NCBI GenBank assembly: GCA_029339505.1
Contig: JAQISU010000348.1
Span: forward strand, 2,455,501 to 2,519,500
Reading direction: 5' to 3'
DNA length: 64,000 nt
Source: Unio delphinus
Lineage: Eukaryota > Mollusca > Bivalvia > Unionida > Unionidae
The notes beneath the pieces are model-generated. The model saw nothing but the letters and a program-made list of their open reading frames with translations, was not told the origin of the DNA and ran no database searches. The position numbers and the translations under genes were made by a program. Shown here piece after piece: positions 45,102-56,419 of this stretch (position 1 is the first letter of the stretch; each line of letters begins with the position of its first letter).

Positions 45102-48100
45102 TGAAGAACACCATCATACAATGGAACTGTAGAGGACTTAAAGCTAACTACAATGATATTATGCCTTTAAATGAACACGATACTAAGGTGCTATGTCTGC
45201 AAGAAAAATTCCTGAAAGACACAGATAAAATTACATTTAAAAACTTTTCCCTCTTTAACGCGTAGTATAAAAACGTTGACAGGGCCTCAGGAGGAGTCTC
45301 TATTGCTGTGAACAATAGAGCCCCTCACAGAGTCATTCCTTTAAGCACATATTTACAAACCATTGCTGTAACTGTCACTCTACATCGAGTGATTACGTTT
45401 TGTTCCATTTACTTACCACCGAACACCAACCTAGTACAAAAGGAATTAGACGATCATGTTTAACAACTTCCCGCGCCTTTCGTTTTACTCGGGGATTTTA
45501 ATGCCCATTACATTTTATGGGGATCAAATCACATAAGCGACAGAGGCCAAAGAGTAGAAGATTTCATTTCTAGAAAGATATGTGTCTATATAACACTAAC
45601 TCTCCAACATATTTACACCCAGGAACGGGTACGTACACATGCATAGATTTGACATTTTGCTCACCCTCACTGCTTTTGGACTATGAATGGAACGTCGCTT
45701 ATGACCTTCACAGCAGTGATCACTTTCCATTCACTCTTGAAAATAAATCTAAAATTATGATGCAATTCCACAATGGAATATAAAGAAGGCAGACTTTGCT
45801 ATGTTTGAAACACTATGTAAAACTAGACTAAATAATGATACAGTATTCAACGCTGTTAATCCTATTCAGCATTGTACATCCGTTCTAATTTCAATTGCAG
45901 ATGAATCTATTCCCAAGTCCTCAACGAACAGTAAGAGATCGCAAAAACCTTGGGTAACCAAGGAATGCAAAGAAGCCATTATACAACGCCGAGAAGCATT
46001 AAAAACATTCAACAATCATCCAACGACCTAAAATTTAAATAAATATCGTATTGCCCGGGCTAAAACTCGACGCACAATCAAAAAATGTAAACGTTCATCC
46101 TGGAAGAAATATATTTCTTCTTTAAACTCTCGTTCCTCAATGAAACAAGTTTGGGATACTATGCGAAAAATAAATGGAAAGAGGAAACAATTATACTCGA
46201 CACTGAAAACAAACAATAGTAATTTCAGTTCTAAACGTGACATAGCAAATATTCTTGCCGATAGTTTTTCGAAAACTCATCATCATCAAATTATTCAGAT
46301 ACCTTTAGAAGATTGAAATCTCAAAAAGAAAAGTCACGTTTAAAATTTACATCGAAAAACACTGAAATTTATAACCAGCTGTTTTCTTTATTGGAGCTTA
46401 GGGAGGCATTAGACAATGCCCATGTTTCATCCGCTGGGCCTGATGAAGTACATTACAAGTTCTTGAAACACCTCCCAGAATCCTCTCTGACATTACTTCT
46501 TAAAATCTTTAATGATTTATGGATTGCTGGTAATGTACATAAGAGCTGCAAAGAAACAACAGTGATACCGATTCCCAAACCAGGCAAAGATAACAAATAT
46601 CCTAACAGCTATCGGCCCAATGCATTGAAAGCTGCGTATGCAAAACAATGGAACAAATGATTAATTATCGGCTTGTATGGTACTTGGAAAGTAACAATTT
46701 AATTTCTCGTTTCCAAAGTGTCTTCTGTTCTAGTCGTAGTGCTAACGATCATCTGGTTAGACTGGAAACATTTATTCGCGATGCATTTATCAAGAAGGAA
46801 CATTTAGTAGCAGTCTTCTTTGATTTAGAAAAGGCCTATGACACAACATGGAAGTACGGGATATTAAATGACCTGCACGATCTGGGTCTAAAAGATCCAT
46901 CTGCCGTGTTTCATCTCCAATTTTCTCTCGGACAGAGAATTCAAAGTACGAGTACGCTCTACCCTCTCCGATATGCACCAGTAAGAGATTGCGTGCCCCA
47001 GGGCAGTATTTTATCTGTGACGCTATTTAATATCAAAATCGATAGCATCACCAAGTGCTTAGCTCCCGGTGTGGATTGCTCTTTATATGTAGACGATTTT
47101 TTAATTTGTTATCGATCAAAGCACATGCATACAATTGAAAGGCAACTTCAACAAAATATCAACAAGATCCAAAATTGGGCCAATAATAACGTTTTCAGAT
47201 TTTCTAAATCGAAAACAATATGCATGCATATCTGTCAGTTGCGAAGACATCATGATGACGCTAGACTCGTGCTGGATGGAACACTTATTCCAGTTGAAGA
47301 AACAGTTTGTGGGTATTATCTTTGACAGAAAACTGACTTTTGTACCACACATGAAGAATTTATAAGCTCAATGCTTAAAAGCAATATATTTACTTAAAGT
47401 AATTGCGCACACTTACTGGGGTACTGATAAAAAAGTCCTCTTCAATTTGTATAGAACATTTATCCGCGCTATTCTACACTATGGATGCACTGTTTATGGT
47501 TCAGCTAGGAAGTCCTATTTGAAAATGCTTGACCCAATTCATCGTTAGGGAATAAGACTCGCTCTAGGAGCATTTTGAACATCTCCATGCGAAAGCCTTC
47601 TCGTGGAAGCGAATGAATCACCTTTATCGCATCGCAGAGAAATGCTTTCTGCACAATACTCTCTGAAGTTTAGATCAAACCTTCTGAACCCTGCTTTTTC
47701 GGCTGTTTTTCAACCAAAATACAGAACTTTATATGGAAATAACCCAAATGCCATACCTTCATTTGGCATCAGAACATCATCCAGCCTTGACAATATCAAA
47801 ATTAATGTCTCAACAGTTCAGAAAACGTTTGTCTCGAAATCAACACCTTGGTTACTTAAGCAACCCAAAGTGATTTTTACGGTACACGATGGGAATAAAT
47901 CTAAGACAAACCCTTCCATATTCCTGAACTCTTATCATGAACATCTCAACGATTTTACAAATTACACTAAATTAGATACTGACGGATCAAAGGTTGATGA
48001 CAAGGCTGCTGCATACTTCGTTAGTGGCAAGCACATAAACAAAGTGCTCTTGCCAAACGATGCGTCCATATTTTCAGTTTAAATAAGACCAATAGACCTT

Positions 48101-48665
48101 GCTCTGAAATGTATTGAACAAAAACGCATTTTAAATAGTATTATCTTCTGTGACTCATTATCAGGACTTCAGTCGCTAAACCATAGAAAACTGGATAATC
48201 CATTACTAGTCGATATGCTCGTCAAAAACGCGGAGCTTAGTACCTCCTACAATATATTATACTGTTGGCTACCTAGCCATAGTGGTATTAGAGGTAAGGC
48301 AGAAGCATACCGGGCTGCTAAGATGGCTCTATCCTAAGAACCATCGGATTTTAAATTACCGTTTACTGCTTTTAAACCTTGTATCAAAAAGTACCTACAT
48401 CAGAAGTGGCAGGCGTCATGGGATGATGCAGTCAATAACAAACTTCACGATATCAAACAAACCCTGGGAGAATGGACTCTTTCCTACAGAATTATCCGTA
48501 GGGAGGAGGTTGTTATTGCAAGAATCAGAATCGGTCATACATACATTACCCACTCCCACATACTAAAAGGTGAAGATCCACGAGAGTGCGTTTCTTGCAA
48601 TGAACCAGTCACTGTTAAGCACTTTATGACCGAATGTTTCAGACCTGCAACCTACGCGTGCTAAA
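45102..48665 (+). pseudogene. LINE ORF2: endonuclease, RT, RNase H
   Basis: Endonuclease: IIQWNCRGLKANYNDI, LCLQEKFLKD (the catalytic Glu expected here), LLGDFNAHYILWGS and SSDHFPF (catalytic Asp-His pair). RT: FFDLEKAYDTTWKYGIL, VPQGSILSVTLFNI and YVDDFLICY. RNase H: YTKLDTDGSKVDDKAAAYF, FCDSLSGLQSL, WLPSHSGIRGK. C-terminal block: RIRIGHTYITHSHIL and CVSCNEPVTVKHFMTEC. Nonsense codons and frameshifts occur between and within domains. Family: Jockey superfamily LINE with RNase H, as in the I/Nimb-like groups. Confidence 0.88.
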
Positions 48666-48859
48666 TACTATAATGTACATGACATGAATGAACTTTTTGA
48701 TATTGTACAAATCACTTGTATTTTAGATTTCCTAAAGGAAGTAAATCTCTATTTTATATATATATAACTTGTATGCCATCACGTACAATTTTTTTATCTA
48801 ATGCAAATACCACAACTTATTTACAACATCTTATCATCAACATATACCATTTACATCTC

Positions 48860-49047
48860 CCGTTGATTGGGAAGCTTCATATTTTCCTGTTACCAACATC
48901 TTACCATTTTATATTTAACTATTATGGTTTTTTATATCGCTGGTCGATGTTAAACCTTTCTTATTTTTAAACATTTTACCTATTGTATGGGGCTAAATAG
49001 CCTAAATGTGCTGGTGCGCCGTTAAAATTAAAACAAACAAATACACT
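48860..49047 (+). other. LINE 3' untranslated end
   Basis: Shared with 37220-37410 to the last bases, ending GCTGGTGCGCCGTTAAAATT then AAAACAAACAAA. The terminal GCGTTAAA...CAAACAAA pattern is also seen at the end of the SINE at 25672-25910. Confidence 0.85.
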
Positions 49048-49096
49048 TTCTAATCACTTCACTTTTCCGTTACGGTCACGTCGATTTAGGGCAGCA

Positions 49097-49105
49097 TATA
49101 AAAAG
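49097..49105 (+). promoter_or_regulatory. TATA box candidate before Polinton late-type genes
   Basis: TATAAAAAG lies 57-65 bases upstream of the ATG at 49162 and in a less A+T-rich neighbourhood than most of the window. It would serve the small frame at 49162 and possibly the BIR gene behind it. Confidence 0.5.
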
Positions 49106-49161
49106 GAACATTGTTCAAGGCCAATAGTTCATTTGTAACAACAACAACCAAGCGACACAAG

Positions 49162-49242
49162 ATGAATCAGTTTAAACAGACATCATTCATGTTCGGGGAT
49201 TCTCAAGTGGAGTGCGATGTTATACCCATGCGATTGCAGTGA
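49162..49242 (+). CDS. Short leading frame, Polinton region
   Basis: A 26-codon frame beginning MNQFKQTSFMFGDSQVEC and ending at a TGA that overlaps the start region of the BIR gene in another frame. It has the first good ATG after the TATA box. It is probably the surviving start of a longer gene with a frameshift. Not recognised. Confidence 0.4.
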   Translation: MNQFKQTSFMFGDSQVECDVIPMRLQ

Positions 49243-49244
49243 TG

Positions 49245-49706
49245 TCAGACGCTGTGACCTTAGCGATTCAGCAGGACATCGTGGGAAATTTTCCTATGAC
49301 TACTACCCCTATATATACCATGGAAAGTGATGCTGTGCGTGTCAAACCTGAGGGATGCGAAAGCGATGCCACATGTTATCGTGGACTCCTAGGAATTTCA
49401 CCGTACCTGCATTGAACTGAAGTGAGTAGCGTAGAACATTCGTTCCCTGAGAGCTTGCCTGAATACTGTCACTTTCAAAGTCGTTTCCAAACCTTCAAAG
49501 ATAAATGGCCAAAATATATGCCTGGAACGATTCCTGAAGAATTAGAAAGGGCCAGATTTTTCGTCTTGGGCGAAGGGGATAAAGTCAAGTGTTTCAGTTA
49601 TGGTGTGTCAATTTACAAGTGGGAACAGAAAGATTCCGCTTACCTGGAACATGCTCGATGGTCTCCGAATTGTCAATACCTACCTTTAGTGGGACTTAGT
49701 AATTGA
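49245..49706 (+). pseudogene. BIR-domain (IAP-like) protein, Polinton cargo
   Basis: One frame from ATG 49245 with a single TGA at 49413-49415 before the domain. The BIR fold is clear: RFQTFKDKWP, ARFFVLGEGDKVKCFSYGVS, KWEQKDSAYLEHARWSPNCQ. Spacing of the zinc ligands is exact for C-x2-C-x16-H-x6-C, but the second cysteine is tyrosine (CFSY). BIR domains of IAP proteins bind caspases or partner proteins and block cell death; IAP genes occur in several large DNA viruses. Without one of four zinc ligands the fold may be destabilised, so this copy is probably decayed. No RING domain is seen after it. Confidence 0.8.
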
Positions 49707-49777
49707 AAGTGACAATACTGTACCATGTCGTTAAACAAACCAGTTTGGCTTGGAGACAAACCTAGACTAGTATATAA

Positions 49778-50095
49778 ATGTTCTCTAAAAATAATATTCA
49801 AGGATTACCAAACATATTGCAAGAGAAGATATGCAAAGAAGATTGGCAGGGACATGCTAAAGACAAATCTCAATTGGTGACTGTAGAACTTTTATGTCGT
49901 GAAATTCACAAGAGGAAAGTGACACAAATCAATGAACGTGTCAGGTTTCTCTGGATCAAGTCTACATTCCACATATTCCAATTTAGTTCGTGCACATCTG
50001 AATATTTTTTGATCATTCTTGGCTGTTACCCTGAATGGCAGTGGTCCGAAATTACACGTTATGTTAATCACTTTGGCTTTTGGAGACGATTTTAA
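49778..50095 (+). CDS. Hypothetical Polinton-region protein
   Basis: A 105-codon frame, opening MFSKNNIQGLPNILQEK and containing ELLCREIHKRKVTQINERV. Helical and charged at the start, hydrophobic later, with a likely frameshift around residue 65. Not recognised. It lies on the same strand right after the BIR frame. Confidence 0.4.
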   Translation: MFSKNNIQGLPNILQEKICKEDWQGHAKDKSQLVTVELLCREIHKRKVTQINERVRFLWIKSTFHIFQFSSCTSEYFLIILGCYPEWQWSEITRYVNHFGFWRRF

Positions 50096-50375
50096 ATAAT
50101 TATGTGCAGAATATACACTTATGGTCTTTGACATAAATAAGTATAAAATAGAACAACCATGCCACAACCTTTTATCACTTGTGATAAAACAGATTCCGTG
50201 GAAGGATATCCATGATAATATTCAAACGGTGGAGGATTGTGAACACTTATTACGATAACTGAGCCCATCTTTTGGGGTCGACGTGTAATGTGTGTTTTAG
50301 TGACTTGCTTTCTGGGATTTCGTTTACCTGTAGATTCCTTGTGGACACTTTACGAGCAATATCTACATAAACAGT

Positions 50376-50842
50376 ATGGAGACTCATTTAAATGTCCACG
50401 AGAAACTTATTGCTAAAGACTTACGCTTTCATCTAGATACGTCTCGACCTCAACAGGAGAAAAGATTAGTCAACTTTTACCAACGGAAGTACGAGGATGT
50501 GTATGTAGCTTGTGATTCACAGCCTCATTGGTTAGATGTACGTGACTGGAAAAGTTTGTGTTTTGAGGCTTGGGCAAAAAAAGCATCCCATTATGCTCAG
50601 AGTTGTGTTCGTAAATTCCATCGTCGAGTGAAAAAAAAATCACTTTTAAACCTGTGTTAGTGCCAGTGCCAGAAGAAGAATCTGTCATCGAGGACAATCA
50701 CTCCTTTCAAGACAGGACTGACATTAACATTCCCTCACAAAGACCATTCCGAGAGGACACCTATGTGACTGTACCCAATGTAGAGACTATAAGAACATTA
50801 CCCACTACCTCTAGGAGATGTTGGTTACCCAAACGATGATGT
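50376..50842 (+). pseudogene. Hypothetical charged protein, two frames
   Basis: Two adjacent frames in the same direction. The first (50376-50660) contains KLIAKDLRFHLDTSRPQQEK, HWLDVRDWKSLCFEAWAKK and a basic FHRRVKKK. The second (50654-50839) contains VPEEESVIEDNHSFQDRTD and TVPNVETIRTLPTTSRRCW. They overlap by seven bases and probably form one protein split by a frameshift near 50640, in a run of eight A residues. No family is recognised; it sits directly before the packaging ATPase. Confidence 0.45.
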
Positions 50843-51079
50843 ACAGAGACATATTTATATGCCACATTAATCGTTTCCATGTGTATTTTATTCCTGTATT
50901 TATCCATTTGGCTTTTATATATTTTTGTCTTTCGTGTTGTTCTCATTTAAACATGCATTGAAATAAACGTATCCTGAAAAAAGTATAACAACCTCTTGTC
51001 TTGTCTGTTTTAGTGTCATACCCGACACTGCTATGGCTGCCTCTGCTAGTCTGCTCCTTCCTTCTCGACATTCAAGGTC

Positions 51080-51452
51080 ATTGACGAACACTCAGATCAT
51101 GCTAGTTGGGAGACCTTGTATCTTCGTCATCCTTTTAACATGTTAATTGCTTGACCGAGCGGTTCAGGCAAAACGGAATTTGTCAAACGTTTGATCGAAC
51201 ATAAATATCATTTGATCAATCGTTCACCTCAACGCATCGTGTGGTGTTACATAGAGTGGCAATCGCCATACAGCTTCTTACAAGAAAGTCAAGGTGATTC
51301 CATTGTGTTTGTGGAAGGCATTCCTAGCGAAGACGATGGGATCGTGTCTGACCCTAGTCAAACGCATTTGGTCATTTTTGACGACATGTTAGGAGAAGAC
51401 GAAGAAGCAATTAAACTGGTTTACGCGTAAAGTGCATCATCGTAATGCCAGT
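51080..51452 (+). pseudogene. Polinton packaging ATPase, N-terminal part
   Basis: Frame FKVIDEHSDHASWETLYL, RHPFNMLIA, a TGA at 51152-51154, then the Walker A loop PSGSGKTEFVKRLIEH (51155 onward), HRIVWCY-type strand (SPQRIVWCYIEW) and Walker B THLVIFDDMLGEDEE. The TGA stands where a glycine codon precedes Walker A in the family. A one-base frameshift follows around 51395-51420, after which the frame FTRKVHHRNA runs into the LTR element. The enzyme is the FtsK/HerA-type ATPase that drives genome packaging into capsids in Polintons, adintoviruses and related large DNA viruses. The remainder is at 59242-59546. Confidence 0.88.
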
Positions 51453-52939
51453 TGTAACAGAATTGTTACCGAGAGGATGGTGGATTAAATTAACAACACA
51501 AACACAATATGTGAAAGAAAATATAAATTTATGAAATAAATTATTAATGAAAAATAATGATGAATCAACACAATAACTCAACCCACAATTACACTCACAA
51601 CCATTCACAATACATGAATAAATTAAATATTAATACAAAATAAAACACAGATACAAAGGAATCTCTTGGACTATACACAGATCCAAGCAACCTTTACAAA
51701 AGTTTTATTAACGTAAGTATAAATTACGATAATAAACACAAACGACAAACTATACTATCGCACGTATGGATTGCGACAACTAGCACGAACATATACTTGT
51801 ATTCAATCAAGTTGCTAGCTTTTATTGATATTCATGCAATCCCTTGAAATACTAATGTGACTTGAAATAACTTATGTAAATACAACAATGTATTCAATTG
51901 TACTACAATTGCAACACACATGTGTCTCGACCCTGTATAACCGTACGATTCACCAACAGTTGAATCGCCTCCCAGTTTCCCCGAAGACCTAGGGTTGACC
52001 AATACTTTTATCGGCCGTTTGCCCTTCACGGATCCACCACAGTTATACGTACAGACAGCATACAACATCTACTAGAACCAACGGTTCCTCAATACCCTAG
52101 ATGTCGCCCCGGATGTTTACAACTTTAGACAGCTCCGACACTCGGACTTCTAGCTTTCCGGATATTTACACATCACGACAGATGTAGACGAACAGACAGT
52201 TCGACAGACAGACAATCAGATACTTCAATTTAGTTTGCACAATTAAACGGCACAATCAATCACATTCAGCTATTATACAGAGATGTTCCGCAACAAATCA
52301 TAGATGTTCCACAACAAATCAGACGATATCAAAGACGTTATCAAAGATGTTCTCAGAGATGCTATCAGCCGACGTTATCAGATGCGTTAACAGCTACGTT
52401 ATCAGCTACAATAAACAAAACCAGACTAACAATAGTTGTCTCAAAAAATAATCTAAACCGTAGATTACGCTATTGCATTTAAAGTCTATTAGTGACAAGT
52501 AATTCCAAATACTCAACGTTTAAAATCTGCATTGCAATAAAGGCATCATTATACGAAATGATAAACTGAATAAAATTCACAATAAAACGAAATGTAAATT
52601 TAACACTCACCCCTTTGGCTGGAGATTGAAAGACGAGCTTATCTATCCTGTGATTAGATACTTTAGGTCCCGTAAAATTGATCATAAATATTCTGCCTTA
52701 TATACCCTCAAATAGGTGAGCAGAAATCACAGCAAGATTGCCGTGCACCACGTGAAACTAATGTTCCGGATTTCATGAAAATAAAAATCAGGCACATGCA
52801 AATCGTTACACGCCGCTTACCTTGGAAAAATCCACCTATTCACCCCAGGTAATGCATGTACGACGAAACAAAGAAAATGGTGAGATTAGCATGTAAATTA
52901 AGAAGAAAATAAATTTAATTATTGCCTAATTCTGTGACA
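51453..52939 (-). repeat. 3' LTR of Gypsy element
   Basis: 1487 bases, near-identical to 57740-59236. In plus orientation it starts TGTAACAG and ends GTGACA. Relative to the other LTR it lacks an 8-base piece near 51575. Confidence 0.97.
52697..52705 (-). promoter_or_regulatory. TATA box candidate in LTR
   Basis: Minus-strand TATATAAGG, also present in the other LTR at 58993-59001. In the 5' LTR it would position RNA polymerase II for the element's transcript. Confidence 0.5.
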
Positions 52940-52962
52940 ATACCTACCCCCTAAGAATAAAA
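52940..52962 (-). other. Polypurine tract
   Basis: Minus-strand TTCTTAGGGGGTAGGTAT directly abuts the 3' LTR; the purine run AGGGGGTAGG is the likely plus-strand primer. Confidence 0.75.
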
Positions 52963-53089
52963 ATGTACACATTTTTAAAACTAACACAGAATAGAAGAAA
53001 AATAACTACTGATGATACCTTACAACATTTACACTGGTTATACTACAAACTGGATTTTATTACTGGGCAAATTCATACAAATTTTCCAT

Positions 53090-56000
53090 CATGCCCTACT
53101 CAAGTAGTCTGCGCCTATATTTTATACTCCCCTTATTGCTTCTACACGGAAACGATAAGGTTGTAGTGTTAGCGCCCAACGCATCAACCGAGCGTTAGCG
53201 ACCTTGGCATTGTTTAAATACAGTAGGGGTTGGTGATCAGTCTCGAGAACGAAATCTCTCCCAAACAGATATGCGTGATACTTCCCAATTGCCCATACTA
53301 CGGCCAAACATTCCTTTTCTATAACGGAATAATGTTTCTCCCTGGGTAGCAATTTCCTACTCGAGTAAGCTACGGGTAACTTACTGTCGTCTTGCTCTTG
53401 CAGTAAAACTGCCCCGAACCCAGTTTCAGAAGCATCTGTTCTTAGAATAAAAGGTTTGCTGACATCTGGCAATTTTAATATAGGCGCACTAACCAGTTTC
53501 TCTTTCAGAGTACAAAATGCTTTATCTTGTGGCTTTGTTTGGTTGCCCCTTCTTGGTTAAATCAGACAGCGGGCTAGCAATGGCTGCAAAGTTCGGTATA
53601 AACTTTCTATAAAAACCTACTAGACCTAGAAATGATCTTACCTGCGTTTTGTTGGTTGGCTTCGGTGCGTCTCTAATTGCTTCAAATTGCTTCGGATGAG
53701 GTTTTAACTGACCTATACCGCTGACCCTATGACCCAAACAATCTAAATCTGTATAACCAATACTGCATTTAGTGGGTCTCACTGTAAGGTTCGCTTTGCG
53801 GAGTCTATTGAAGAGCTCGCTCAGGACGGACACGTGCTCATTCCAAGTATTCGTGTACACGAATATGTCGTCTACAAAGCTATCAACGTTTGCTAAACCT
53901 TTAAGTAATTTTCGCATCAAACGACAACAGGTGGCGCTGGCTCCAACTAACCCGAATGGCATCACTTTGAATTGATACAGTCCCTTCTGGGCTGCAAATG
54001 CTGTCAATGCTTGGGATTCTGGGACAATGGGAACCTGCCAATATCCCTTGGCCAGATCTAATTTGGAAATAAATCGGTTTCCCGACAACTTCGCAAATAG
54101 ACCCTCCATATCTGGCATTGGTTCTGCATCGAACACAGTGATTTTATTCAACTGCCGAAAATCGATACAGAATCGGTTCGTCCCGTCCTTTTTCCTGACT
54201 AGCACTACTGGAGAAGAATATGGCGAGTTGGGGGGTTCAATCACCCCCAGATCCAACATTTTACCCACCTCTTCGTCCACAGCTTCACGTGCGTTGTATG
54301 GCACCGGATATCCCTTGATTCGAATAGGGTCAGACGTATTTAGTTTAATTTTGAGGTCCAACAAAGTTGTACAACCTGGTCTGTCAGTGAATACATAAGA
54401 ATGTTTAGCCAAGAGCGCATTAATCTGTTGACGCTGGTCTTTCGTCAACTCCGCACTCACATCGACTTTATCTATCCCCTCCCCCGCAACTCCCAAGGGA
54501 CATTCAACGGAACTCTCTATATTCGAATCAGCTTCATCATCGTCTACGACTGCCGTACAAACGACATTTAAGACCCCCTTTTCAACATTGTCGCTCTGTC
54601 TCTTAATATAAAACTTGAGCATGTTAGCATGGAATGTCTTTAAATTACCGTCCATGTCAATTTTATAGTCCATGTCACCTTTTACCTCCTTAACGTCATA
54701 TGGACCTTTCCACTGGACTAATAACTTATTTGAGCTCGTTGGAAGAAGCAATAGCACCTGATCTCCTACAAGAAATTTCCTATTTCGCGCTCTGCGGTTG
54801 TAATACTTGGCATATCTGCGCCCCGATTTAATCAATTCGTCACGTGCCATCTGGCATGTACTCTCAAGTTTATTTCTTAGATCTAAAACGTACTGGTAAG
54901 TTGTTTTTATTTCCTCGTTCGCGACATCACCAGTCCATAGTTCGCGTAGTATCCGCATCGGGTCTCGAACCGTTCTACCGTACAACAGTTCGAAGGGTGA
55001 AAACCCTAAACTTTCCTGCGGTACTTCACGGTACGCAAACAGAACAGCGTTTAAATAACGGTCTCAGTCTTGCGGACGTTCCGCGCACATCTTTCGTAGC
55101 ATGCTTTTGAGGGTACCATTAAACTTCTCTACCAGTCCATTGCACATCGGATGGTATGGGGTAGTGTTTAGCTGTTTGATGGATAACAGCCTACTTATTT
55201 CACCCATGAGGTCAGAGGTGAATTGGGCACCACAATCAGTGAGGATTTCTTCTGGCACCCCTGCCCTACTGAAGATATCAACTAATGCTTCAGCTACCCT
55301 TTCCGTTTCAATAGTTGGTAACGCTACGGCTTCTGGGTATCTGGTTACGTAGTCAACCAGAGCAAGAATATACCGATTCTTTCTTTCGGTAACTGGGTGT
55401 ATTGGTCCTACAATATCTACCGCCACTCTTTTAAACGGTGTATCTATTATTGGCATCTGTCCTAAGGGCACCCTTGTGACCCTTCCCTTACATACGGTTT
55501 TCTGACATACGTCGCACGACCTACAGAACCGTGTGACATCGCCATTAACACCGGGCCAGTAGAATTCAGCGACTACCCTGCTAGTGGTCTTAGCCTTACC
55601 TAGGTGTCCTGCCATGCTTGACTCATGCGCCACCCTAAGTACTTGAGATCTATATCTCTGGGGTACGACCACTTGCCAATACTTCTTACCCTCCCGAGCG
55701 CTAAACTCCCTATGAATTAATCCGTTCTTGCGTACGAATCTTGAGCTACCCCCACGCTTGCAGTGTCTAATCGCGCCGGACGTGATTTTCTCAACAATTG
55801 TTCTGATGGATTCATCACGTTCTTGCTCTTGTTTGAAATCATCACGTGAAATTCCTGAAATCGATTCAGGGACTATTAATTTATGAAACGCGGTTTTCTC
55901 TCGCCGTGTTTGCGCTCGCGTTTCGATTGCCTGGGCCAAAGGTATTTTAAAATCGGCCATGGTTGGAAGACGGGAACCTTCAACATAACCGATCGTCAGA

Positions 56001-56400
56001 TCGTAAATAGGATTTTCCATACAAAGGGCATCAATAGTTCCCGTTAAGAAAGATGTTTTTACCGTGATCCTTGCTACGGGAATGCGACCCATCGTCTGAT
56101 CAAGTAACATACATGGGGACTCCCACCCGAGCATTTGGTTGTCCTGCACGAGACTACGTTTGATCACTACGCCAGTGCAACCAGTGTCACGTAATTCTAC
56201 GACTTCTCGACCGTTGACAAACCCTCTCGCGGTTGGTACACGCGCTTCGGGAAATAGACACGTGACAAACGAATGAATACAAGGTTTTACCTGTATGTTA
56301 CCAGATATACCTTTACTTTGTATAGCCACTGCTATCTTATGTACAAGTCCCTTTCTTTTAGGACAGTCTTTTTGAACATGACCTTATGCATTACACAAGA
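53090..56400 (-). pseudogene. Gypsy pol: protease, integrase, RT, RNase H
   Basis: Order on the minus strand. Aspartic protease: ELRDTGCTGVVI (56220-56150 region). Integrase zinc finger: AHESSMAGHLGKAK then CRSCDVCQKT; integrase core with Asp in VAVDIVGPI, Asp in EILTDCGAQFTS and Glu in PMCNGLVEKFNGTL; GPY/F block LLVQWKGPYDVKEV then FHANMLKFYIKR. RT: NRFCIDFRQLNK, ISKLDLAKGYWQVP, FVDDIFVYT. RNase H: LRTDASETGFGAVLLQ, EKECLAVVWAIGKYHAYLF, LETDHQPLLYLN. Integrase lies before RT, unlike ordinary Gypsy elements. Frames are broken by a TGA near 55062, a frameshift at 53520-53530 and a TAA near the end (after EAIRGV). Confidence 0.95.
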
Positions 56401-56419
56401 AACATTGCACAATCTGAAT

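Larger units (their letters stand above)
43660..49047 (+). mobile_element. Jockey-type LINE, near full length, dead
   Basis: The 5' leader contains CTGGCCCGACGTGCCTCGCC and GTGTCGTAAAAGGCAACTAA, a motif I recall from 5' ends of arthropod and molluscan Jockey/Nimb-like LINEs. ORF1 (gag-like, zinc knuckles) is followed by ORF2 with APE endonuclease, RT, RNase H and a CCHC-like end, then a 3' end in (CAAA)n. The 3' terminus is confirmed by the truncated copy at 37220-37410. A hAT-type MITE interrupts the end of ORF1. Several nonsense codons (for example after LFNA near 45263 and after FSV near 48080) make it inactive. It is inserted within the region attributed to the Polinton; no target duplication was identified. 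Confidence 0.9.

Noticed and set aside
50160..50375. Adenain-type Polinton protease
   Set aside because: I looked for the His, Cys and 'GTHW' blocks here and in neighbouring frames and did not find them.
52479..52685. 68-codon minus-strand frame, repeated identically at 58776-58982
   Set aside because: It occurs twice only because it lies in both LTRs. It has no recognised motif and overlaps the region just downstream of the LTR TATA box.
53772..55352. Plus-strand frames at 53772, 54027, 54844 and 55101
   Set aside because: All are shadows opposite the Gypsy pol gene.
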